Assembly: GCF_019024285.1 (NCBI RefSeq) | Contig: NZ_WMKZ01000016.1 | Coordinates: 1 to 64,000 of the forward strand | Direction: 5' to 3' | Length of the DNA stretch: 64,000 bases | From: Alkalihalobacterium elongatum | Lineage (GTDB): Bacteria; Bacillota; Bacilli; Bacillales; Bacillaceae_F | Shown: piece by piece, positions 25,192 to 34,264 of the stretch | How positions within the stretch are numbered: position 1 is the first letter of the stretch | Layout: each line of letters opens with the position of its first letter | Program-made: the position numbers and the translations under genes | Notes under the pieces: model-generated | Databases searched by the model: none | Told to the model about the DNA's origin: nothing | Seen by the model: the letters and a program-made list of their open reading frames with translations, nothing else

Positions 25192-26739
25192 CTAACCCCT
25201 TCTAATAACTGTTTTCTTTTCAGCAATACCTTCTAACGTATTTCTATTTTCACAATAAAGTTCGAAACGATTGATTAGATCATTTCGCAGTCGATCACCT
25301 GGGACCACATCATCAATATATAATTGAGAAGCGGGACCCCACACATTGATATCACTATTATACTTTTCACGTTGTTCTATAATAAATTTTTGACGTTCTT
25401 CAGGATCTTCAATAGACTGAATTTTATTAAAGTACATAGCGTTAACTGCTGCTTCAGGACCCATTACAGCAGGTTGGGCTTGTGGAAGTGCTATGCACGC
25501 ATCTGGCTGCATAGAGGCCCCTGACATTACTACATACCCAGCACCGTAAGCTTTTCTTACAATTACTGATATTCTTGGTACTGTTGCATTAGCAACTGTT
25601 GATAGCATCCTTGCACCTCTTCGGATAATTGCTTCTTTTTCCACCTTGCTCCCAACCATAAAGCCTGGAAGATCTACTAGGAATAATAAAGGTACATTAT
25701 ATGCATCACACAAAGAGATAAAGTGAGCAGCCTTCTCTGCTGATGCAGGAAAGATAACTCCACCTTTTGTTTTTGATTGATTTGCTACAATTCCAACTGC
25801 TCTCCCACCAATCCGACAAAACCCTGTAATTATCTCTTTAGCGTAAAGTTTTTTAAATTCAAAAAAAGAATCTGCGTCCACAATACGAGAAATCACCTCA
25901 TACATATCCATTGGAACACGCTGGTTTTCTGGTACAATCTCTTCAATTTTTCTTCCTGGTACTGGATCAACAGATTCTTTTAAAGAAACATTACATTTCC
26001 AATTTTGAGGCATATATTCTAAGTAACTCTTTGCAGCATTTAAAGCTTCTTGTTCCGTTTCAACTAACATATCCCCTAATCCGCTAACTTGATTATGCAT
26101 TCGAGCCCCGCCCATTTCTTCCATAGTTACCTTTTCACCAGTCGCCATTTCTGCCATCCGTGGAGAACCTAGGTAAACACTTGCGTTTTTATCTACCATT
26201 ACAACAAAATCACATAATGCTGGGAGGTAGGCACTACCTGCAGGAGAAGCACCAAAAACAAGTGAAACTTGCGGAACCACGCCAGACAATCGTGCTGTAT
26301 TATAAAAGATTTTTCCTGCGTGTCTTCTGTCAATAAATGTATCAAATTGCTCATTAAGTCTGGCACCAGCAGAATCAATCATATAAATAAGGGGGATTTT
26401 TCTTTTTTCTGCCAGTTCTTGCATTCTCATAATTTTTTCTATAGTCTTAGTGCCCCAAGTTCCAGCTTTTACAGTTAAATCATTAGCAATAATTGCTACT
26501 GAGCGGCCATCTATTTTTGCAACTAGAGTAACTACAGCATCTCCTGGTAGGAACTGTTCATCATTACAACGAGCAAATACTCCATCTTCAATTTCAGCAC
26601 TATCCTTATCAATTAAATATTTGATTCTATCACGAACAAACATTTTATCCTGCTGTTTTAATTTCTCATAGTAAGGACGGTTTGATGAGGTTTTTATTTC
26701 TCCTAATCTATCATATACAGTACTGTCAATTTTACCCAT
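25192..26739 (-). CDS. Acyl-CoA carboxylase carboxyltransferase (beta) subunit
   Basis: 515 aa, the typical length of PccB/MccB-type carboxyltransferases with two crotonase-fold halves. Seen: DRIKYLIDKDSAEIEDG, VAIIANDLTVKAGTWG, MIDSAGARLNEQ (N-terminal oxyanion site), GASPAGSAYLPALCDF, then C-terminal GRAVGIVANQSKTKGGV, FLVDLPGFMVGSKVE, RKAYGAGYVVMSGASMQPD. It transfers carboxyl from biotin to an acyl-CoA. AGGAGG precedes the ATG. No biotin carboxylase or biotin-carrier gene is in the window, so it must borrow one encoded elsewhere or act differently. The HMG-CoA-lyase-like gene upstream fits a carboxylation-then-cleavage route as in leucine or terpenoid breakdown. Confidence 0.9.
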   Translation of the reverse strand: MGKIDSTVYDRLGEIKTSSNRPYYEKLKQQDKMFVRDRIKYLIDKDSAEIEDGVFARCNDEQFLPGDAVVTLVAKIDGRSVAIIANDLTVKAGTWGTKTIEKIMRMQELAEKRKIPLIYMIDSAGARLNEQFDTFIDRRHAGKIFYNTARLSGVVPQVSLVFGASPAGSAYLPALCDFVVMVDKNASVYLGSPRMAEMATGEKVTMEEMGGARMHNQVSGLGDMLVETEQEALNAAKSYLEYMPQNWKCNVSLKESVDPVPGRKIEEIVPENQRVPMDMYEVISRIVDADSFFEFKKLYAKEIITGFCRIGGRAVGIVANQSKTKGGVIFPASAEKAAHFISLCDAYNVPLLFLVDLPGFMVGSKVEKEAIIRRGARMLSTVANATVPRISVIVRKAYGAGYVVMSGASMQPDACIALPQAQPAVMGPEAAVNAMYFNKIQSIEDPEERQKFIIEQREKYNSDINVWGPASQLYIDDVVPGDRLRNDLINRFELYCENRNTLEGIAEKKTVIRRG

Positions 26740-26937
26740 TTCTTTACATACCTCCTAAAACATTCTAATTCAATTTTTATCGCTCTTTTCAACTCTATAT
26801 CTCAAGATGTCAAGCCTGAAGCAAAATAGGGGGGCATGATATCCTAAATTAATAGAAATTCTCTTAATAACTAATCCTACAGAACTCTAAACAAAGTGAC
26901 TTATATTTCCAGTATTAATATTTCTATATTTCTTAAG

Positions 26938-27894
26938 TTAAATATTGAAATTACGTCTATAAGAGGATAAGGTTTTTCCTTTAGATACCTTACCTGGAAG
27001 TTCGCGACCGAGTATTTTTTCTGCTTCTCTAGTTACTTCTAATAGCCTTTCCAAGTCTATTCCAGTTTCAATCCCTAGTTCATGACACATATGAACCATA
27101 TCTTCTGTGGCGATATTTCCAGCAGCACCCTTAAATCCACCAAATGGGCACCCACCTAACCCTCCGACTGAAGTATCAAAGTAGTCTACCCCCATTTTTA
27201 ACCCTACAAAGGCATTTACTAACCCCATCCCTCTAGTATCATGTAAGTGCAAGTTAATTTTTTTGTTCGGCCACCTATCTTGGACCTGCCCAACAAGATT
27301 TTCGACAGAAACAGGATTGGCCCATCCTACTGTATCACCTAGAAGTATATATTCAGGATCTATACCATTGTCATTGGCTTTTTTTATCGCTCGGTCAATT
27401 AACTTAACTACATGCTTTAAATCACTATCCCCTTCATAGTTACAGCCAAAGGCAGTCATTACTGTAAGTGTACTGATTGGAACATTATAATGTTCCAGAA
27501 CCGAAATACGCCTATCCATTTCTTCAAAGGTTTCTTCTATTGATCGATTGGTATTCTTTCTGGAAAAGGTTTCACTTGCAGTTATACTGATAACGCCTTC
27601 TAGGTCAAATTTCCCTGTGGCTTGAGCTCTTTCAATTCCTTTAGAATTAAGATACACACATTGATATTCTGTACCAGGATGTCTTTTAAATCCTGCAGCT
27701 ACTAGCTCTGCATCAGCCATCTCTGGAACCCATTTAGGACTTACAAAAGAAGTAACTTCAATTACAGGAAAGTTACATTCAGACAATAAATCAACTAATC
27801 TGATCTTATCCTCCGTAGCTATTGATGCCTTTTCAATTTGCATACCTTCACGAGGCCCCACCTCACGTATCTTTACTTTTTTAGGAAATGCCAA
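26938..27894 (-). CDS. HMG-CoA lyase-like DRE-TIM metallolyase with altered active-site motif
   Basis: 318 aa. TTG start with GGGAGGG at 7-nt spacing. DRE-TIM fold: N-terminal VREVGPREG-type motif (here I-R-E-V-G-P-R-E-G-M-Q, residues 9-19), TSFVSPKWVPEMADA, DTVGWANP, metal-binding HLHDTRGMG, and C-terminal GGLGGCPFGG with the signature Cys at about 249, then GNIATED. True HMG-CoA lyases have GPRDGLQ; here Glu replaces the catalytic, metal-binding Asp, and the loop after the Cys differs (PFGGFKGAAG rather than PYAxGASG). The family cleaves 3-hydroxy-3-methyl-acyl-CoA type compounds to acetyl-CoA plus a ketone or keto acid. A related but different substrate is likely. Confidence 0.8.
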   Translation of the reverse strand: MAFPKKVKIREVGPREGMQIEKASIATEDKIRLVDLLSECNFPVIEVTSFVSPKWVPEMADAELVAAGFKRHPGTEYQCVYLNSKGIERAQATGKFDLEGVISITASETFSRKNTNRSIEETFEEMDRRISVLEHYNVPISTLTVMTAFGCNYEGDSDLKHVVKLIDRAIKKANDNGIDPEYILLGDTVGWANPVSVENLVGQVQDRWPNKKINLHLHDTRGMGLVNAFVGLKMGVDYFDTSVGGLGGCPFGGFKGAAGNIATEDMVHMCHELGIETGIDLERLLEVTREAEKILGRELPGKVSKGKTLSSYRRNFNI

Positions 27895-28002
27895 CTATAT
27901 TCCCTCCCACGTAATATAATCTATTTGCTGATTTAAGTGATTTAAGTCAGCTTCCAATAGATGAAAAAAACTATTAATTTATGTCAAACCTGCTAGGTAA
28001 TA

Positions 28003-28788
28003 TTAACTTTCTAAATTGACTACAATGTTTTTGGGATTACGTGCAGTCAAAAACTCCACCGGTTCGGAAGCGCTTACATTACGTTCTATGTGAGGTAAAA
28101 AAGTAGGTACTCTTAGGAAGTCTCCAGGGTTGAAGTCTTCATATTTTCCATAATTATCACCATATAAGATCCGAGTTGTACCGCTAATGATAAATCCAGC
28201 TGTCTCAGCATCACCATGATGATGCGCACCTGAATCCTTTGAAGGTTCCCCAGTTACACGTCCAATCCAAAGATTAGTTGCCTGAATTGCTGTTTTTCGA
28301 GGCATATTTTTCGTTTGATTAGTTAAATCAGTTAAGTTTGAACCTCTTACAACTGAAACTCTATCTTCCTGCGCAAAACCTTTGGGTATTTCAATTTTTT
28401 CATTTTTGCTCACATATACTACTTGGTGTTCTGGCGCCATTGTAGTGACCATATCAAGTAAATCAGTGTGGCTTGCATTTTTATAAGTGTATTTTTGATA
28501 AGGTGGAATATAAATGAAATCTCCATCACTAATTTCTACAGAATTTTCAAAATTTTCTCCGTAAAAAAAGATACCCTTTCCTTTTAATACATAATGAACG
28601 GTATCGGATTGTTGGTGATGGTGTGCGTTAGATACACCACCTGGCTCAACTAAGGTATGCCCCATCCATATTTTTTCTCCTACGACACCTGTTTTGTTAA
28701 AAATATTCAAACTTTTTGTTTCTTTCGATATTAATTCATTCTTTTTTGTGAATCCAAGTCTACTGTTATCTAATTGAGGAACAGACAT
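28003..28788 (-). CDS. Bicupin metalloprotein
   Basis: 261 aa with two cupin domains. The first holds NAHHHQQSDTVHYVLKGKG (residues about 54-72), the second GAHHHGDAETAGFIISGTT (about 180-200). Both have a H-x-H-type metal triad; the second also has a Glu at the usual fourth-ligand place. Bicupins of this size include ring-cleaving dioxygenases, but many catabolic cupins have other or regulatory roles, so dioxygenase activity is only a possibility. GAGGTG precedes the ATG. It lies between the FAH-family hydrolase and the lyase with 54- and 108-bp gaps in the same operon. Confidence 0.8.
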   Translation of the reverse strand: MSVPQLDNSRLGFTKKNELISKETKSLNIFNKTGVVGEKIWMGHTLVEPGGVSNAHHHQQSDTVHYVLKGKGIFFYGENFENSVEISDGDFIYIPPYQKYTYKNASHTDLLDMVTTMAPEHQVVYVSKNEKIEIPKGFAQEDRVSVVRGSNLTDLTNQTKNMPRKTAIQATNLWIGRVTGEPSKDSGAHHHGDAETAGFIISGTTRILYGDNYGKYEDFNPGDFLRVPTFLPHIERNVSASEPVEFLTARNPKNIVVNLES

Positions 28789-28842
28789 ATTTACACCTCA
28801 TCAAAAAGTAATTTTTAAAAAGAGAGTACTAAAGTCAACAAT

Positions 28843-29712
28843 TCATCGGATCTTTTCCGTGATAATCTTGTTATTAATCCTTCCAATTTCCGAAATAGAT
28901 ACCTCTATGATATCTCCTTCTTTCAACAAAATTGGTGGTTCACGTTTCGATCCAATCCCTGATGGTGTCCCAGTAAGAATAATATCACCTGGCATTATGG
29001 TCATTGCTTTTGAAATTTCAGCGATAATTTTATTTATAGGAAAGATCATGAGGCTAGTGTTACTCGATTGAACAATTTGGCCGTTAACTTTACAATGTAT
29101 ATCTAATCTTTGTGCGTCTTTTATCTCATCTTTTGTTACTAACCACGGCCCTAAAGGACAAGACTTATCCATACTTTTCCCCATAAACCATTGACCGCCA
29201 TGTAATTGCTGTACATCTCTTGCAGATATATCATTTGCACACATATATCCGAAAATATATTCTGAAGCATTTTCTTCAGAGATTTGTTTCCCTTCCCGTC
29301 CAATTACTACTGCAAGCTCTGCTTCGTAGTCTAATTTATTAGTAAATTTTTTGGGATATGGAATGTCTTCATATGGTCCAGCAACAGTAGTTGTCGCTTT
29401 TGTGAAAATTGTTGGTTTGTTAGGAAGTTCAATATCCTGCTGGGCACGTTCGTTAAAATGTTCTAAATAGTTCCATCCAACACAAATAATATTTCGTTCT
29501 AATTTAGTAATTGGTGGTAGTAAATCTTCATTTTTTAAAACCATTTGTTCAGGCTTAGAACTTAAGAATTTATTAATCTCCTCTATTCCTTCACGTCCAG
29601 CTTTAATTATTGATAAGACATTGGGAAATACATTACTAATATCAATTACTGATTTATCTTGGATAACACCCACACTCATTCGATTTTCTTTTAGGTAAGA
29701 AATTATCTTCAT
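28843..29712 (-). CDS. Fumarylacetoacetate hydrolase family protein
   Basis: 289 aa. N-terminal MKIISYLKENRMSVGVI domain, then the FAH catalytic domain: ICVGWNYLEHFNE, KLDYEAELAVVIGREGK (metal-binding Glu residues), YMCANDISARDVQ, WFMGKSMDKSCPLGPWLV, ILTGTPSGIG. Family members hydrolyse C-C bonds of acylpyruvates, decarboxylate oxaloacetate-like acids or hydrate dienoates, all with Mg2+ or Mn2+. First enzyme gene after the GntR regulator (54-bp gap). AGGAGG lies about 14 nt before this ATG, a longer spacing than usual. Confidence 0.85.
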   Translation of the reverse strand: MKIISYLKENRMSVGVIQDKSVIDISNVFPNVLSIIKAGREGIEEINKFLSSKPEQMVLKNEDLLPPITKLERNIICVGWNYLEHFNERAQQDIELPNKPTIFTKATTTVAGPYEDIPYPKKFTNKLDYEAELAVVIGREGKQISEENASEYIFGYMCANDISARDVQQLHGGQWFMGKSMDKSCPLGPWLVTKDEIKDAQRLDIHCKVNGQIVQSSNTSLMIFPINKIIAEISKAMTIMPGDIILTGTPSGIGSKREPPILLKEGDIIEVSISEIGRINNKIITEKIR

Positions 29713-29766
29713 TAAGAAATATCCATCCTCCTATTTTTTCTCCATATGTTAAAGGGTCATTTTTTG

Positions 29767-30477
29767 CTAGTTTTCTAAAGTTGTAATTCTTTGTGTCTTA
29801 CTTACATCTGACTCATCTAACCCCTTATAAAAATCTTGTTGTGTAAGGCTTAAAATTCCTTTTCCAGCTCGAGCCTTATGCTTCAACATATTCATTTCAG
29901 CCAATACACCGTTTTTTTGCAATAAAGCAGTATAAATATCTTCATGTTCCTGAATTGAAAGTTTAATGTGATTGTCATTTTCTTTAAACAATGATGGATA
30001 ACGATTTGTATTCCTCCATAAATCTTCAATGTTCTTAGTAAGTAAATGATTTTCACATGCGTTGTATATTTTCATATGGAACTTCACATTTTGTTTTTCA
30101 AAATGTTCATAGTCTTTTTCTTTATAACTTTTTATAGAGATATCCAATATATTACGGATTTCTTCAAGATCTTTTTCATCAAGTCTATCTACAGCTAATC
30201 TTGTTGCAAGCCCTTCCAATTCAATGCGTAACTCAAAAATGTTACGAATGTCTTTTGGAGACAAAGTACTTACAATCGCTCCAACATGTGGTTTGAATTC
30301 AATAAGGCTTTCAGATTTTAGCTGATTCATAGCCTCCCTAACTGGAATTTCACTACTTTTAAATCGTTTAGCCAGTTGACTAATAACTAATTTTTCTCCG
30401 AATTCATAAATACCCTCGTATATCTCTTTCTTTAAGGTACTATAAATTATTTCTTTCTTAGTTTGATATACTTTCAT
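29767..30477 (-). CDS. GntR family regulator, FadR/FCD subgroup
   Basis: 236 aa. Winged helix at residues about 8-75: IYSTLKKEIYEGIYEFGEKL, SQLAKRFKSSEIPVREAMNQL, ESLIEFKPHVGAIVS. The FCD ligand domain follows (IRNIFELRIELEGLATRLAV, then metal-binding Asp/His pattern with FHMKIYNACENHLL and EHEDIYTALL). AAAGGAGGG precedes the ATG. It heads the nine-gene catabolic operon. A perfect palindrome in its own upstream region and a one-mismatch copy before dctP indicate that it controls both, probably released by the substrate or its CoA ester. Confidence 0.9.
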   Translation of the reverse strand: MKVYQTKKEIIYSTLKKEIYEGIYEFGEKLVISQLAKRFKSSEIPVREAMNQLKSESLIEFKPHVGAIVSTLSPKDIRNIFELRIELEGLATRLAVDRLDEKDLEEIRNILDISIKSYKEKDYEHFEKQNVKFHMKIYNACENHLLTKNIEDLWRNTNRYPSLFKENDNHIKLSIQEHEDIYTALLQKNGVLAEMNMLKHKARAGKGILSLTQQDFYKGLDESDVSKTQRITTLEN

Positions 30478-30510
30478 GCTTTACCCTCCTTTCGTGGTGC
30501 TCAATATCAT

Positions 30511-30526
30511 ATATCATATATGATAT
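30511..30526. promoter_or_regulatory. Perfect palindrome, likely GntR operator
   Basis: ATATCATATATGATAT, a perfect 16-bp palindrome 34 bp upstream of the GntR start, flanked by further ATATC/GATAT half-sites. The same motif with one change is found at 20157-20172. Confidence 0.7.
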
Positions 30527-30778
30527 ATAAATAGTCAGTTTTTTTAGAGATTATTCCAATTTTCAAATATTTTTAAAATAAATTAATTCAGGTCGATATA
30601 CTTAGCGAGTGGGCCTTGACCAGATATCTGTTTTCAAGTCATGCGATCGTCATATTCGGTATAAATTTCGGAGAATTACTCAATGTCCACCACTTTCATC
30701 GTGCAACTTTGTAGTTGCTTGCTTGATTTGATACGCATACTGAGTTACCAATTATTCCACCAGGTTCCTCCTTTATTA

Positions 30779-31050
30779 TCAAGATGATCTGAAAGACGGA
30801 CAACAGCGACTTGAGGAATCACGAGATTAAACTGATAATGACAGGAACTCGAACTTAACTGTCATAAAGTCAAGACTGAACTGGATTGGCTTGTAGTAGA
30901 ATAACACCAGATTTACAAGGAATTGAGAAGTGACAAAATAGGGTACAAAGTGACCAAGTATATTGTTCAGCATGTTGACGATAAGATATCAGCCTTGAAT
31001 AAGAGAGTTTTGAAGTGGAGACTGTGCAGCGGATGAAAAGTCAGTAGTCT
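30779..31050 (+). pseudogene. Remnant of a coiled-coil protein gene
   Basis: Across frameshifts the plus strand reads QDDLKDGQQRLEESRD-stop, then KVKTELDWLVVE, HQIYKELRSDKIGYKVTKY, IVQHVDDKISALNKRVLK. Heptad-like spacing and Q-R-L-E type repeats resemble small coiled-coil proteins common in bacilli. Stops at each joint show that it is dead. Confidence 0.5.
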
Positions 31051-31314
31051 ATTTTTCACATTTATCTTATGGAGATTTTTATGTCTAGGAGTTCCAAGAA
31101 ATATACTGTTTAAGACAGTTTAAACTTAAAGTTTGAAACCTATAGACAAAATATTAGACCAACTGACATTATACATAGAAGCAACATGATTGCATTGTAA
31201 GAAACTAAAAATAGCTGCAGTACATGATAACTTATCTAGGCAAAAAAACACATCTTAACCTCTTGCTATATAAAGTTTCAATATCATAAATGCTTAATTC
31301 CTATCGCCTAAACG

Positions 31315-31385
31315 TGAGGAACAGGGACAGTTATACTGCATCAATCGTTTAGCGAACAAAAGAAGCAAGAAAACCGTCCCCTTAC
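31315..31385. repeat. REP-like imperfect hairpin element
   Basis: GAGGAACAGGGACAGTTATA near the left and AAGCAAGAAAACCGTCCCCT near the right form an imperfect inverted repeat (GGGACRGTTWT arms). GAGGAACAGGG also precedes element D at 61024. Confidence 0.5.
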
Positions 31386-31756
31386 TTCCAGATTACCAAA
31401 AACGGCTCTGAGACTATCTAAATTTAATTCGTTAATTATAGAATTTTCGACAAAAAACGTTTCGTTCGATTATTGGAGTAGTGGTTTTTTCCACTTAGTA
31501 TATTCCTTTTTCTTTGTTGAACAGGTTACACATTTGTAAACTCCTCATAAAAAGTTCCGAAGTATCAGCTAACTCACCCAAAACATTTAATACTAGTTTA
31601 AGTATTTCTTTCCGAACTCCTCATTTGCAATTACACCTACGTTATAAATTTAAACTAAAGCGATTTAACAATTGATTTATATCATCAACAGATTTTATTA
31701 ATTCCTTTTCATACAATAGTATCTCTGTTTTTAATATTTGTTTTCAATTATATTAA

Positions 31757-31797
31757 AACACCTCAATTGTTAAGAGATTCTTAACAATTGAGGTGTT
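31757..31797 (-). terminator. Terminator after the acyl-CoA dehydrogenase
   Basis: AACACCTCAATTGTTAAGA (31757-31775), 3-nt loop, perfect complement (31779-31797). On the minus strand it is followed by TTTTAATATAA. It closes the block ligase/hydratase/DctP/dehydrogenase. Confidence 0.85.
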
Positions 31798-31805
31798 AGT
31801 TTTAT

Positions 31806-32981
31806 TTAAAGATTTATATTTTTGGAAATGATTGTTTTCATTATTTCATTTGCACCAGCAAAAATAGAATACACAGGTATATCCCTATACCGACGAGCAA
31901 TCTTATATTCCTCCATATAACCATAGCCACCGTGAAGTTGCATACAAATTCCAGAAGTTCGTTTTGCCATTTCCGTAATCCAGTATTTCGCCATTGATAC
32001 TTCTGTAACAATATTTTCTCCCGCTATATGCCTTACTACTAAATCATCAACAAATGTTCGGCCTAACTGTATTTCGGTTGCCATTTCTGCCACTTTAAAT
32101 TGAGTATTTTGAAACTGGCTAATTTTCTTCCCGAATGCCTCACGTTCTTTAATATATTCCATTGTTATCTTCAACATATCTTCTGCAGCAACTTGAGCAG
32201 TAATCGCTGTAATTAATCGTTCTTGTTGAAGTTTTTCCATTAAATAAGGAAACCCTTGACCCTCTTCACCTAATAAATTTTCGATTGGAACAATTGCGTT
32301 ATCAAAAAATAGCTCGGCAGTATCGGAAGATCTCATCCCTACTTTATCAAGTTTTCTGGCAACAGAAAATCCAGGTGTATCTTTATCAACCAATATTAAG
32401 CTTACCCCTTTATGAGCAGGTTCTGCTTTTGGGTCAGTTTTGCAAGCCACAACAAAAAGATCAGCTTGAGTACCATTCGTAATAAATGTTTTTGAGCCAT
32501 TTAAGATATAATGATCGCCATCTTTGATAGCCGTTGTTTTTATTTTCACTAAATCTGATCCTGCCCCAGGTTCCGTCATTGCTATGGATGATATTAATTC
32601 GCCAGTTGAAAATTTTTCCAAATATTTTTCCTTTTGTTTCTCTGTTCCAAACGATGAAATATAAGGGGCAACTATATCACAGTGTGTTGTTATCCCAATT
32701 AATCCTGCTCCAATTCTTTCACATTCCTCTGCTAATATAACAGAGAAACCAAAGTCAATTTCCATACCCCCATATTTCTCTTCAAACCACTGACATAGGA
32801 ACCCGCCTTTTCCAAGTTTCTTCCAGAACTCTCTTGGGACCCTTCCTTCTTCCTCCCATTGATTAAAATATGGTTCAGCCTCTTTTTGAAGAAACTTTCT
32901 TAATGACTTTTGAAAAAGTTCATGTTCTTCAGTAAAGAAAGTACGAGTTTTATTTGAATGTAATGTAGACGTTTTGGACAT
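31806..32981 (-). CDS. Acyl-CoA dehydrogenase
   Basis: 391 aa. Standard FAD enzyme: N-terminal helical domain (FFTEEHELFQKSLRKFL), SIAMTEPGAGSDLVKIKT (FAD/substrate contact), LNGSKTFITNGTQAD, VGMRSSDTAELFFDN, IKEREAFGKKISQFQNTQFK, QLHGGYGYMEEYKIARRYRD and the C-terminal IFAGANEIMKTIISK. The catalytic base in GYGYMEEY (Glu) and the R-R-Y-R-D block match medium/long-chain types. It introduces a 2,3-double bond into an acyl-CoA. AGGAGG precedes the ATG. Last gene of the second catabolic block, directly behind the second TRAP binding protein. Confidence 0.92.
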   Translation of the reverse strand: MSKTSTLHSNKTRTFFTEEHELFQKSLRKFLQKEAEPYFNQWEEEGRVPREFWKKLGKGGFLCQWFEEKYGGMEIDFGFSVILAEECERIGAGLIGITTHCDIVAPYISSFGTEKQKEKYLEKFSTGELISSIAMTEPGAGSDLVKIKTTAIKDGDHYILNGSKTFITNGTQADLFVVACKTDPKAEPAHKGVSLILVDKDTPGFSVARKLDKVGMRSSDTAELFFDNAIVPIENLLGEEGQGFPYLMEKLQQERLITAITAQVAAEDMLKITMEYIKEREAFGKKISQFQNTQFKVAEMATEIQLGRTFVDDLVVRHIAGENIVTEVSMAKYWITEMAKRTSGICMQLHGGYGYMEEYKIARRYRDIPVYSIFAGANEIMKTIISKNINL

Positions 32982-33083
32982 TATTATTCCTCCTATTATG
33001 ATTTGAACAAAGCCGATGTTTATTTAACGAAATTACCATTCACATAGTTATCATTAAATCTTTACTCCAAAATGTTAAAGTTC

Positions 33084-34223
33084 TTATTTAAGTTCCATAA
33101 TTTCATCTGGTAAAGTTGCACCTGCTTCTACTAACATATCTCTCCACAGGATTGCCATCTCTTTTCCAGCAAGATTTTCACTTTCTAAGTTTTCAATCCA
33201 GTCATGCCATGTATCTACAACAGCTGAATTAATAATATCTCTGGCTTCTGAATTTAATTCGTTTATGTGGATAAATTCTCCACCTTTCTCGATATTATTT
33301 TCTTTATTTTCAACCATTTCGTTCATTGTAAGTTGTGCACCATCATATATAATTTCATTTGCTGCATTTCTAAATTTTTCCTGTATATCCTTAGGTATTT
33401 TATCCCATGTCTCTTGAGTCATTGCAATTTGGTTAACAAAATGGCCTAAATTTACTCCTTCTATTGTATATTTAATTAATTCATCTAAGCCGATTGCTTT
33501 CCAATCAGGAACATTATAAAACAACCCATCTAATGCATTACGACTTAGTGCATCATAAGCGTCTGTTATTGGCATTGAGAGAGAAGTTAATCCTAAGTTA
33601 CTTGCTAAAATTTCATGAACTCGAGAAGGAGTACGCATTCTGATACTTGCATTAAAATCTTCTACTGTATCAAATTTGTGTTTAGTTGTTGAAATTACAT
33701 AAGGTTCTGTTGGTGGAAGGAAAAATACAACTAAATCTTTATCCCCAAACTCTAACTCATAATAAGTTTTACCATCACTAATTTCACGATCACTTTCAGC
33801 CATTTTTTGAACTGCATTCGCTATTATATTTGAATTAGATTCTAATAAAGGTAACATTACAACTTCTGAGTATGGGAATCTTTGAGGATCATATACTGCT
33901 GATAAGGTAAGTCCGATGTCAATTGTTCCTTGTCGTAGTGCATCATATTCACTCCCGAGTGGGACAAGTTCTCCAGCTGAAAATACTTCAAAGCTTAAAG
34001 CTCCATCTGTTTCATTTTCAAGTCGCTCGAATAAAGGAGTTATAAACCCTCTGTGGAAAAAGTGTTGCTCGGAAATTCCAGATGAAGCTCTGAAATGAAT
34101 TGGTTCTGCCTCTTCTACATTAACTTTATTTTCGCTTACTGTTTGATCATTTCCACATGCAGTTATAATAAATATTGAAATTAAAATGCTTAGATATAAC
34201 AATCCTTTTATATATATTTTCAT
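33084..34223 (-). CDS. TRAP transporter substrate-binding lipoprotein, orphan copy
   Basis: 379 aa. Lipoprotein signal ending IFIITACG; DctP fold with FRASSGISEQHFFHRGF, ALRQGTIDIGLTLSAVYD, TTKHKFDTVEDFNASIRMR, and LTSLSMPITDAYDALSRNALDG. AAGGAGG precedes the ATG. Overall only distantly similar to the DctP at 18.7 kb, and no DctQ or DctM lies next to it. It sits between an enoyl-CoA hydratase and an acyl-CoA dehydrogenase, so it probably feeds the dctQM pair 15 kb away, or acts as a second ligand specificity or sensor. Confidence 0.88.
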   Translation of the reverse strand: MKIYIKGLLYLSILISIFIITACGNDQTVSENKVNVEEAEPIHFRASSGISEQHFFHRGFITPLFERLENETDGALSFEVFSAGELVPLGSEYDALRQGTIDIGLTLSAVYDPQRFPYSEVVMLPLLESNSNIIANAVQKMAESDREISDGKTYYELEFGDKDLVVFFLPPTEPYVISTTKHKFDTVEDFNASIRMRTPSRVHEILASNLGLTSLSMPITDAYDALSRNALDGLFYNVPDWKAIGLDELIKYTIEGVNLGHFVNQIAMTQETWDKIPKDIQEKFRNAANEIIYDGAQLTMNEMVENKENNIEKGGEFIHINELNSEARDIINSAVVDTWHDWIENLESENLAGKEMAILWRDMLVEAGATLPDEIMELK

Positions 34224-34264
34224 AACTTTATCCTCCTTAAAATTTTGATAAATACTTTTTTTTA

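Larger units (their letters stand above)
30535..31750. other. Long gap (about 1.2 kb) containing only decayed sequence and a REP-like element
   Basis: No intact gene. It holds a frameshifted coiled-coil gene remnant (30779-31050), a REP-like imperfect hairpin (31315-31385) and stop-rich AT-rich DNA. It separates two catabolic transcription units and looks like an old insertion or junction. Confidence 0.5.

Noticed and set aside
28068-28081. cre-like CGGAAGCGCTTACA inside the bicupin gene
   Set aside because: Two mismatches to the consensus and located deep in coding sequence, so it may simply reflect codons.
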